A DNA stretch of 5,061 nt from Planktothrix sp. UBA8402 (GTDB taxonomy: Bacteria; Cyanobacteriota; Cyanobacteriia; Cyanobacteriales; Microcoleaceae): positions 1-5,061 of the forward strand of contig DMPJ01000006.1 of the NCBI GenBank assembly GCA_003456035.1, written 5' to 3'. The notes below the pieces were generated by a model, which was given only the letters and a program-made list of their open reading frames with translations, searched no databases and had not been told where the DNA came from. The translations under genes and the position numbers were made by a program. Position 1 is the stretch's first letter, and every line of letters starts with the position of its first letter. Positions 1-4,974 of this stretch are shown here, piece after piece.

Positions 1-1
1 G

Positions 2-205
2 GTGCAATTATTTCATTTTATTGACTGTTTACCCGCGTTACGGAGTAAACCTGAAATAGCGGCACACTTGCAAGAATATCTGACAACGGAAGCAGTCGAA
101 CTTCCCGATCTGCTGAAAAAATTACTCAATTTTGCTAACCCCGACTCCGTAGCCGGACAACTGGCGGCAACAACAGTAGCTCCGGCGGTAGAAACCCTAG
201 CTTAA
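2..205 (+). pseudogene. putA: putA 5' fragment, cut off by an in-frame stop and by the window edge
   Basis: This is the N-terminal part of bifunctional proline dehydrogenase / P5C dehydrogenase (PutA), which acts in the cytosol and oxidises proline to glutamate. The visible 67 residues begin QLFHFIDCLPALRSKPEIAA, a segment that is internal in cyanobacterial PutA (recalled, not searched). The GTG at 2 is therefore probably just a valine codon, and the true start lies upstream, perhaps 50-60 codons away. The segment belongs to the helical domain before the PRODH barrel. It ends ...PAVETLA followed by TAA at 203-205. Reading on in the same frame gives KYIAGENIPKV and then the body of PutA, so the stop sits inside one gene and does not end it. 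A CAA (Gln) to TAA change would explain it. Product of the fragment alone is unlikely to be active. Confidence 0.85.
203..205 (+). other. putA: In-frame TAA nonsense codon inside putA
   Basis: The codons before (GAA ACC CTA GCT) and after (AAA TAT ATT GCT GGG GAA) read as one continuous PutA segment, ETLA-stop-KYIAGEN. The downstream open frame at 236 lies exactly 78 codons from position 2, so no frameshift is involved. Glutamine (CAA) is the expected residue here by recollection of related proteins. The stop could be a real mutation or a base-call error. Confidence 0.8.
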
Positions 206-235
206 AAATATATTGCTGGGGAAAATATTCCCAAG

Positions 236-2809
236 GTGATTAGAACTTTAGAACAGTTACGCAAAGATAAAATGGCGTTTACTGTTGATTTATTAGGGGA
301 AGCTGTTATTACAGAAACCGAGGCAGAATCTTATCTAAATAATTATTTAGAATTGATGGAAAACCTCAGCAATGCTGCGAAAAAATGGCAGAATATTCCC
401 CAAATTGATCAAGCCGATGGCAACCCTATTCCTCAAGTTCAAGTTTCCGTTAAATTAACGGCTTTTTATTCTCAATTTGATCCCTTAGATGCTAAAGGAA
501 GTGAAGAAAAAGTCGGTGAACGCATCCGTATTTTATTACGTCGGGCGCAGGAATTGGGGGCGGCGGTGCATTTTGATATGGAACAATACGCCTATAAAGA
601 TTTAACCTTCAGCATTTTAAAAAATCTGTTGATGGAAGAAGAATTCCGCAGCCGTACCGATATTGGGATGACGGTACTAGCCTATTTGCGGGAGTCTCAA
701 AAGGATTTAGAAGGAATTATAGAATGGGTTAAATTACGAGGTTATCCCGTTAGTGTGCGCTTAGTTAAAGGGGCTTATTGGGATCAAGAAACAATTAAAT
801 CTATGCAGAATGACTGGCCCCAACCTGTCTATAATGATAAGGCTGCGACGGATGCTAATTTTGAACGTTTGACCCAATTGATGTTAGAAAATCATCAATA
901 TATTTATTCGGCTATTGGTAGCCATAATGTCCGTTCTCAAGCTAGAGCGATCGCCATTGCTGAAACCTTAAATGTCCCTAGTCGTGCCTTTGAAATGCAG
1001 GTTTTATATGGCATGGGAGATCAACTCGCTAAAGCTTTAGTTCAGAAAGGATATCGGGTGAGAATGTATTGCCCATACGGGGATTTATTACCCGGAATGT
1101 CCTATTTAATTCGGCGGTTATTAGAGAATACTGCTAATAGTTCCTTTGTGCGCCAAAGTTCAGAAAATCGCCCCATTGAGGAGTTATTATCTCCCCCAAA
1201 AGATAACCCCAATAGCAATATTTTTGATACTTGGAAGCCCGTATTTCCTAATTCAGCCGATACGAACTTTTCTAATGCCGCTTTACGCGATAAAGGGTTA
1301 CGCGCTTTAGAAATTGTCTATCAACAATTAGGACAAACTTACAACCCATTAATTAATGGTCAATATGTCAATACCGCCCAAATTATAGACTCGCTAAACC
1401 CCTCCAACCCCTCAGAAATTGTCAGGAAAGTGGGGTTAATTAATGTTGAACAGGCGGAAACCGCTATTCAAGCCGCTAAAGCAGCATTTCCAAAATGGCG
1501 GCATACTCCAGTCCGAGAACGGGCGGGTGTGCTACGGAAAGCAGCCGAACTGTTTGAACAACGGCGGGCGGAGTTCAGTGCTTGGATGGTGTATGAAGTT
1601 GGCAAACCCCTGCACCAGTGCGATGCTGAGATATCGGAGGCGATTGATTTTTGTCGCTATTATGCCGATGAAATGGAACGTTTAGATCAGGGCTACCAGT
1701 ATGATACCGCCGGAGAAACGAACCGTTACAACTATCAGCCGCGTGGCATTTCTCTGATTATTTCCCCCTGGAATTTCCCCCTGGCGATACCCGTTGGGAT
1801 GACGGTTGCATCCTTAGTTACGGGGAACTGCACGTTACTCAAGCCTGCGGAAGTGTCATCGGTGATCGGTGCTAAAATTACGGAAGTATTAGTGGATGCA
1901 GGTGTGCCACCTGGTGTGTTTCAATATGTACCCGGAAAAGGTTCAACGGTGGGTTCCTATATGGTACAACACCCGGACGTTCACATGATTACCTTCACGG
2001 GTTCCCAGGAGGTGGGATGCCGGATTTATGCTGAGGCGGCACTGCTGAAACCAGGACAGAAACACCTAAAACGGGTTGTTGCCGAAATGGGGGGCAAAAA
2101 TGCCGTTATTGTTGATGAAAGTGCCGACCTTGACCAAGCGGTGGCGGGGGTGGTCTATTCTGCCTTTGGGTATACGGGGCAAAAATGTTCCGCCTGTTCC
2201 CGTGTGGTGGTGTTAGAACCTGTTTATGAGGCATTTGTGAAGCGGTTAACTGAGGCAGTACGGTCTTTAAATGTAGGGAATGCGGCATTATTAAGTACGC
2301 AGGTTGGCCCGGTGATTGATGCCAATGCTCAACAGAAGATTAAAGAATATATTGAGATCGGCAAACAAGAGGCCGAACTTGCTATCCAAGTTGCTGCACC
2401 AGAAACGGGTTATTTTGTCGGCCCAACGGTTTTTATTAATGTTTTACCGACGGCAAAAATCGCCCAAGAGGAAATTTTTGGCCCTGTTTTATCCGTGATT
2501 AAAGCTCAAACTTTTGAGGAAGCATTGGATATTGCTAATGGGACTAATTTTGCTTTAACGGGGGGTTTATATTCACGAACTCCGTCCCATATTAGCAAGG
2601 CTAAAGCTGAATTTGAAGTCGGAAATTTGTATATTAACCGAGGCATTACGGGGGCAATTGTTTCCCGTCAACCCTTCGGCGGTTTCAAACTTTCCGGTGT
2701 CGGTTCTAAGGCGGGTGGCCCCGATTATTTATTACAATTCTTAGAACCCCGTCACATCACTGAAAATATTCAACGTCAGGGTTTTGCCCCGATTGAAGGG
2801 ATGGAATAA
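236..2809 (+). CDS. putA: Bifunctional proline dehydrogenase / delta-1-pyrroline-5-carboxylate dehydrogenase, main body (N-terminus separated by a stop)
   Basis: PutA oxidises proline to P5C with FAD, then oxidises glutamate semialdehyde to glutamate with NAD+. PRODH barrel, about residues 14-305: FTVDLLGEA (15-23), VSVKL with K73, D114 of HFDMEQ, RLVKGAYWD (175-183), SHN (229-231), Y278, and RR 293-294 followed by EN 297-298. Spacing of Y278, R293 and R294 matches Y540, R555 and R556 of E. coli PutA. P5CDH/ALDH domain, about 370-840: PWNFP (511-515), LLKPAE with K536, FTGS (587-590), general base E617 in EMGGKN, nucleophile C651 in GQKCSA, EEIFGP (745-750), and PFGGFKLSG near the end. The protein ends normally; no ribbon-helix-helix or C-terminal extra domain is seen, so it is of the short PutA type. 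GTG at 236 has no convincing ribosome site, and ATG at 272 is an alternative. Either would be only a restart after the TAA at 203, so expression of this body is uncertain although its active sites are intact. Confidence 0.9.
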   Translation: MIRTLEQLRKDKMAFTVDLLGEAVITETEAESYLNNYLELMENLSNAAKKWQNIPQIDQADGNPIPQVQVSVKLTAFYSQFDPLDAKGSEEKVGERIRILLRRAQELGAAVHFDMEQYAYKDLTFSILKNLLMEEEFRSRTDIGMTVLAYLRESQKDLEGIIEWVKLRGYPVSVRLVKGAYWDQETIKSMQNDWPQPVYNDKAATDANFERLTQLMLENHQYIYSAIGSHNVRSQARAIAIAETLNVPSRAFEMQVLYGMGDQLAKALVQKGYRVRMYCPYGDLLPGMSYLIRRLLENTANSSFVRQSSENRPIEELLSPPKDNPNSNIFDTWKPVFPNSADTNFSNAALRDKGLRALEIVYQQLGQTYNPLINGQYVNTAQIIDSLNPSNPSEIVRKVGLINVEQAETAIQAAKAAFPKWRHTPVRERAGVLRKAAELFEQRRAEFSAWMVYEVGKPLHQCDAEISEAIDFCRYYADEMERLDQGYQYDTAGETNRYNYQPRGISLIISPWNFPLAIPVGMTVASLVTGNCTLLKPAEVSSVIGAKITEVLVDAGVPPGVFQYVPGKGSTVGSYMVQHPDVHMITFTGSQEVGCRIYAEAALLKPGQKHLKRVVAEMGGKNAVIVDESADLDQAVAGVVYSAFGYTGQKCSACSRVVVLEPVYEAFVKRLTEAVRSLNVGNAALLSTQVGPVIDANAQQKIKEYIEIGKQEAELAIQVAAPETGYFVGPTVFINVLPTAKIAQEEIFGPVLSVIKAQTFEEALDIANGTNFALTGGLYSRTPSHISKAKAEFEVGNLYINRGITGAIVSRQPFGGFKLSGVGSKAGGPDYLLQFLEPRHITENIQRQGFAPIEGME
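947..954. repeat. HIP1 octamer inside putA
   Basis: GCGATCGC, the highly iterated palindrome of many cyanobacterial genomes, lies within the putA coding frame. It is the only one of the six copies here that is not between genes. Confidence 0.7.
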
Positions 2810-2820
2810 CCCCACCCTAA

Positions 2821-2843
2821 CCCTCCCCTTACCAAGAGGAGGG
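2821..2843. repeat. Hairpin just after putA (possible terminator or dispersed C/G-rich repeat)
   Basis: CCCTCC (2821-2826) pairs with GGAGGG (2838-2843). CTT (2828-2830) pairs with AAG (2834-2836) around an ACC loop, with one C/A mismatch between the two stems. It starts 11 bases after the putA stop. No T-run follows, so a rho-independent terminator is not demonstrated. C-rich hairpins of this style are common intergenic repeats in cyanobacteria. Confidence 0.5.
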
Positions 2844-2849
2844 AAGAAG

Positions 2850-2878
2850 GCGATCGCTCTTTTAAAAAGGGCGATCGC
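2850..2878. repeat. HIP1-ended palindrome, copy 1
   Basis: Two HIP1 octamers (2850-2857 and 2871-2878) face each other across the spacer TCTTTTAAAAAGG. The whole forms an almost perfect palindrome, 14 bases per arm, with a single T/G pair that would be a wobble in RNA. It lies between putA and hicB and is related to copy 2 (3350-3380) and the half copy (3885-3906). Confidence 0.75.
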
Positions 2879-2880
2879 GC

Positions 2881-2886
2881 TATAAT
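2881..2886 (+). promoter_or_regulatory. Candidate -10 box for hicBA
   Basis: A perfect TATAAT lies 23 bases before the hicB start and immediately follows palindrome copy 1. The 16 bases GCGATCGCGCTATAAT recur exactly before the next TA unit at 3373-3388. At the expected -35 position (2858-2863) only TCTTTT is seen, so the promoter would depend on the -10 alone or on an activator. Confidence 0.4.
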
Positions 2887-2909
2887 CATAAAAAAAGGAG
2901 GAAACCCTA

Positions 2910-3116
2910 ATGAGACAAGTGATTATTTATCCTGGTGAAGATGGCTATTGGGTAGTTGAATGTCCGAGTTTACCTGGCTGTATTAGTCAAGGGAAAACCA
3001 AAGAAGAAGCGTTGATAAATATTAAAGAAGCGATTGAACTTTATATTGAAGTGTGTCAAGAAAAAGGGCAATCTCTGCCAGAAGATACCTTTGAAATTAT
3101 GGTAGTAGCGGTATGA
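2910..3116 (+). CDS. hicB: HicB-family antitoxin, short form
   Basis: This is the antitoxin of a type II HicA/HicB pair. It should bind and block the HicA mRNA interferase in the cytosol. The 68-residue protein shows the HicB core: a first strand RQVIIYPGEDGYWVVECPSL, then LPGCISQGKTKEEAL (residues 21-35), then a helix to about residue 50. These features are typical of the partial RNase-H-like HicB fold. Unlike the E. coli protein it has no C-terminal HTH or RHH segment, so it may not bind DNA by itself. The ATG at 2910 is preceded by AAGGAGG (2895-2901) at 8-base spacing, a strong ribosome site. It overlaps hicA by 4 bases (ATGA), so the two are co-translated, with antitoxin first. Family assignment is by recognisable motif. 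Confidence 0.9.
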   Translation: MRQVIIYPGEDGYWVVECPSLPGCISQGKTKEEALINIKEAIELYIEVCQEKGQSLPEDTFEIMVVAV

Positions 3117-3334
3117 GTAAATTACCGATCATTTCTGGTCGAGAATGTGTGAGAGCATTGGAAAAAGCAGGTTTTTATATTGTGCGTCAGAGGGGAAGTC
3201 ATATTTCAATGTTTCGAGATAATCCTGTAGCTCAGGTGGTTGTACCTAATCATCAAGAACTTGATAAAGGAACCTTGCGGTCTATTATTAGAGCTTCATG
3301 TTTAACAGTGGATGAATTTATTAGCTTATTATAA
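3113..3334 (+). CDS. hicA: HicA-family mRNA interferase toxin
   Basis: This is the toxin of the hicBA pair, a small double-stranded-RNA-binding-like fold (YcfA/HicA family) that cleaves mRNA when free of HicB. The 73 residues match the family in length and motif order: the N-terminal ISGRECVRALEKAGF helix, RQRGSHISM with the catalytic histidine H30, the strand VVVPNH, ELDKGTLRSIIR, and the C-terminal helix LTVDEFISLL. A cysteine (C63 in RASCLT) stands where glycine is common in the family; this should not affect catalysis. The ATG at 3113 overlaps the hicB stop, so translation is coupled and needs no separate ribosome site. The gene appears intact, and the pair looks functional on sequence alone. 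Confidence 0.9.
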   Translation: MSKLPIISGRECVRALEKAGFYIVRQRGSHISMFRDNPVAQVVVPNHQELDKGTLRSIIRASCLTVDEFISLL

Positions 3335-3339
3335 ATTAA

Positions 3340-3394
3340 ATATCAATTAGCGATCGCCCTTTTAAAAAAAGAGCGATCGCGCTATAATTGATAT
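3340..3394. repeat. HIP1-ended palindrome, copy 2, with an outer stem
   Basis: HIP1 octamers at 3350-3357 and 3373-3380 flank the spacer CCTTTTAAAAAAAGA, with one C/A mismatch in the stem. An additional 10-base outer stem (ATATCAATTA at 3340-3349 against TAATTGATAT at 3385-3394) extends it, leaving GCTA (3381-3384) as a bulge. It sits 5 bases after the hicA stop and could end hicBA transcripts by structure. No T-run follows. Confidence 0.7.
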
Positions 3395-3397
3395 AAT
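3383..3397 (+). promoter_or_regulatory. Candidate -10 box(es) for the second TA unit
   Basis: Two TATAAT hexamers lie at 3383-3388 and 3392-3397, upstream of the ATG at 3420. The first is part of the 16-base block shared with the hicB upstream region. Neither has a recognisable -35 element. Both overlap the right arm of the palindrome, so DNA structure or a bound repressor there could affect initiation. Confidence 0.4.
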
Positions 3398-3419
3398 ATT
3401 ACTCAGGACTTGAAGGAAC

Positions 3420-3719
3420 ATGAACCATAAACTCATCGATTCTTTAGTTCAAATCATTTCTTCATTAACACTGGAAGAAAGACAAACCTTAGAAGAAAAG
3501 TTAGCCAGTCAAAAACCCTCCATTCAAAAGTCTTTTATTTCCATTAAAGATGATCCTGGCGTGGGAATGTGGAAAGATCGAGAAGATTTACAGAATGATA
3601 GTGAACCTAATGCTCCAGAATGGCTTCATGCAGTTGCTAACAATCCCGCCTTTGACTTTCTAAAAAACCCTGAAGAAGATATTTACACTATTACTGATGG
3701 AAAGCCGTTTTATGACTAA
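3420..3719 (+). CDS. Probable type II antitoxin, partner of a PemK/MazF-like toxin
   Basis: This small 99-residue acidic protein has no recognised enzyme motif. Residues about 3-30 form a predicted helix (LIDSLVQIISSLTLEERQ), a common start for small cyanobacterial antitoxins. The middle DDPGVGMWKDREDLQ (about 44-58) resembles a segment often seen in small cyanobacterial antitoxins. The tail NPAFDFLKNPEEDIYTITDG (about 75-94) is another conserved-looking block. The antitoxin role is inferred mainly from position: the gene overlaps by 8 bases a reading frame that starts exactly like a PemK/MazF toxin. The ATG at 3420 has GAAGGA only two bases away and AGGA (3405-3408) 11 bases away, so the ribosome site is ambiguous. 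With its toxin truncated, the gene may now be an orphan antitoxin. No DNA-binding motif was recognised. Confidence 0.65.
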   Translation: MNHKLIDSLVQIISSLTLEERQTLEEKLASQKPSIQKSFISIKDDPGVGMWKDREDLQNDSEPNAPEWLHAVANNPAFDFLKNPEEDIYTITDGKPFYD

Positions 3720-3849
3720 AGGTAAAGTTGTATTAGTGCCTTTTCCATTTGATGATTTATCTGCAACAAAAGTCCGTCCTGCGTTTTGTCTTACCAATCA
3801 AAAAGACTGTGTAAGTTACTGTCTGAATAATACAGAATATATCTTGTAG
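3712..3849 (+). pseudogene. Truncated PemK/MazF-family toxin
   Basis: A 45-codon frame starts at ATG 3712, overlapping the upstream antitoxin by 8 bases. It begins MTKGKVVLVPFPFDDLSATK and continues VRPAFCLTN. This is the classic opening of PemK/MazF endoribonucleases: the GKVVLVPFPFDD strand, then the RPA and LTN strand. Family members are usually about 110-130 residues. Here the similarity fades after about residue 30 (QKDCVSYCLNN...) and the frame stops at TAG 3847-3849. The remaining strands and catalytic residues are absent, and the DNA up to the next gene shows no remnant of them. The toxin is therefore almost certainly inactive. The damage probably involved a deletion or replacement near 3800, next to the hairpin and half-repeat downstream. 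Confidence 0.75.
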
Positions 3850-3853
3850 ATAC

Positions 3854-3892
3854 TTGTTGTTGCGCTTCAGCGCACTAACAATAACTTTTTTT
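3854..3892 (+). terminator. Hairpin plus T-run after the truncated toxin
   Basis: The inner stem TGCGC (3861-3865) pairs with GCGCA (3870-3874) around a TTCA loop. After one mismatch and a wobble, TTGTT (3854-3858) pairs with AACAA (3877-3881). Seven Ts follow at 3886-3892 after a 4-base gap. This fits a moderate rho-independent terminator for + strand transcripts. The reverse strand has no T-run after the hairpin. Confidence 0.5.
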
Positions 3893-3906
3893 AAAAGGGC
3901 GATCGC
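3885..3906 (-). repeat. HIP1-ended half palindrome, copy 3 (inverted)
   Basis: Read on the - strand, these 22 bases are identical to 3350-3371 of copy 2: one HIP1 octamer, then CCTTTT, seven As and G. The second HIP1 octamer is missing and unrelated hairpin sequence takes its place. The HIP1 end overlaps the PIN gene's stop codon by one base. Confidence 0.75.
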
Positions 3907-4475
3907 TAAATCCTATAAAACAACTCTCTTAACCTACTCACGGACTGGGGAAGCCCTTGTTTTAGAAGCGTGTCCAGATATTCATTAGGTGTTTTAGGTG
4001 GATTTTTGAGTCTCATACGTTGTATTTCGGCTGCTCTACAGACCATTGCTGGGTTCAAGTCGAGTAAGTGTAGAATAAACTCATCCGGGTGCTGCGCTTC
4101 AACACCATATTGTTGAAGTGCTTGACTGGGAAAATCATCAAGATTAAAAGTGACAATTACATCAGCATTACAGCGAATGGCAGCGGCAAGAACATGGCGA
4201 TCATCTGGATCAGGAAGTTGTAATCCTGGTATAAGGTCTTCGTATCCTGTAACCAGGCAATCTCTAACATGAGAATTCATCAGAGTTTTAGTCCTGGTAA
4301 GCTGTTCAAGTGTAAGATCAGGACGATTCTTGAGAACATTTCTGATCCATTCATCGTGAATAGCATCTGTCCAACGCGCCTTAAATAAGTCAGTGATGGC
4401 AAGTTCCATTAAAAAATCACGAAGCGGTGCTGGATATAAAACACAAGCATCGTAGACAACGGAAAAATTAGCCAC
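3906..4475 (-). CDS. PIN-domain ribonuclease toxin
   Basis: This is a predicted metal-dependent endoribonuclease of the PIN family (PIN_3-like), the toxin of a type II pair. Its 189 residues show the acidic active-site set in order: D9 in VVYDACVLYPAPLRD, E42 in IHDEW, D91/D92 in LPDPDDRHVLAAAI, and D113/D114 in VTFNLDDFP. A C-terminal helical region of about 60 residues follows, longer than in VapC proteins. The start is GTG (4473-4475). AAGGAG (complement of 4483-4488) lies 7 bases upstream, inside the end of the preceding gene, which supports this start. The upstream antitoxin's TAG overlaps the GTG by one base, so the two are co-translated. The stop TAG abuts a HIP1 half repeat. The protein looks complete and potentially active; the RNA target cannot be told from sequence. 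Confidence 0.85.
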   Translation of the reverse strand: MANFSVVYDACVLYPAPLRDFLMELAITDLFKARWTDAIHDEWIRNVLKNRPDLTLEQLTRTKTLMNSHVRDCLVTGYEDLIPGLQLPDPDDRHVLAAAIRCNADVIVTFNLDDFPSQALQQYGVEAQHPDEFILHLLDLNPAMVCRAAEIQRMRLKNPPKTPNEYLDTLLKQGLPQSVSRLRELFYRI

Positions 4476-4960
4476 TACAGGACTCCTTCATATCCCATAT
4501 TCAGTTCTTGAGCTTGAATAGTAAGCTCATCAAGCGTTTCCCTCCGTGCTGCATCAATTCGATTTTTGTAATCAATTAAATCTTGGTAACGCACCCTTCG
4601 GCGCGTACCCACTTTACGAAAAGGGATTTCTCCAGACTCCAGCAGTTGCACTAAATAGGGACGGGAAACATTCAAAATGTCAGCAGCTTCTTGGGTCGTC
4701 AGTTCTGCGTGGATGGGAATCAGCGTTACAGCATTTCCCTTCGCCATCTGTGCCAAAATCTCAAGCAGTAGACGAAAAGCTTCAGCAGGTATGACAACAA
4801 CTTCATCTTGACTGTCATCTTGCACGAGCTTGATGGTACGGGTGCATCCATCTTGGTTCTTGATGTACCGTGCCAAAGATGAGCTACTGGCTTGTGCAAT
4901 CGTAGCTTCTTCTTGCGTAGGTAGAACAGACCGCAAGTTTGGGGCCTCTGTAAGTGTCAT
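4475..4960 (-). CDS. Excisionase-family helix-turn-helix protein, predicted antitoxin of the PIN toxin
   Basis: This 161-residue protein has a MerR/excisionase-type DNA-binding domain at about 86-131: ELTTQEAADILNVSRPYLVQ, then LLESGEIPFRKVGTRRRVRYQDLIDY. The helix-turn-helix is AADIL-NVSRPYLV, and the basic wing is KVGTRRRVR. The N-terminal half is less defined; VVVIPAEAFRLLLEILAQMAKG (about 54-75) may be a helix for dimerisation. The C-terminal part (131-161) is acidic and probably contacts the toxin. The gene lies directly upstream of the PIN gene with a one-base overlap, the usual antitoxin-first order, so it is probably antitoxin and repressor of its own operon. The ATG (4958-4960) has GAGAGG (complement of 4969-4974) at 8-base spacing. 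Pairs of this kind are predicted TA systems in cyanobacteria and proteobacteria. A phage-type excisionase role is possible, but no integrase is nearby. Confidence 0.8.
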   Translation of the reverse strand: MTLTEAPNLRSVLPTQEEATIAQASSSSLARYIKNQDGCTRTIKLVQDDSQDEVVVIPAEAFRLLLEILAQMAKGNAVTLIPIHAELTTQEAADILNVSRPYLVQLLESGEIPFRKVGTRRRVRYQDLIDYKNRIDAARRETLDELTIQAQELNMGYEGVL

Positions 4961-4974
4961 TGATTCGGCCTCTC

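Noticed and set aside
2..205. Stand-alone small gene starting with GTG at 2
   Set aside because: The sequence matches an internal stretch of PutA and continues in the same frame after the stop; no ribosome site can be seen because the window starts here.
200..240. Frameshift as the cause of the putA break
   Set aside because: Both pieces are in the same frame and the residues immediately around the TAA fit PutA, so a nonsense change is enough.
1443..1685. 80-codon + strand open frame inside putA
   Set aside because: It overlaps highly conserved P5CDH coding sequence in another frame and has no recognisable protein features.
2106..2288. 60-codon - strand open frame inside putA
   Set aside because: It is antisense to the catalytic region of P5CDH; its composition is low complexity and proline-rich, as expected for a shadow frame.
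2316..2498. 60-codon + strand open frame inside putA
   Set aside because: It is an alternate frame of conserved P5CDH sequence with no ribosome site or family resemblance.
2850..3906. CRISPR array
   Set aside because: The repeats are palindromic HIP1-based elements about 500 bases apart with genes between them, not regularly spaced short repeats.
4546..4794. 82-codon + strand open frame opposite the HTH antitoxin
   Set aside because: It is antisense to the conserved excisionase-type domain and has no recognisable motif.
4475..4960. Phage excisionase with a nearby attachment site
   Set aside because: The HTH domain is of the excisionase type, but it is fused to antitoxin-like flanks, overlaps a PIN toxin gene, and no integrase or att-like direct repeats are visible.
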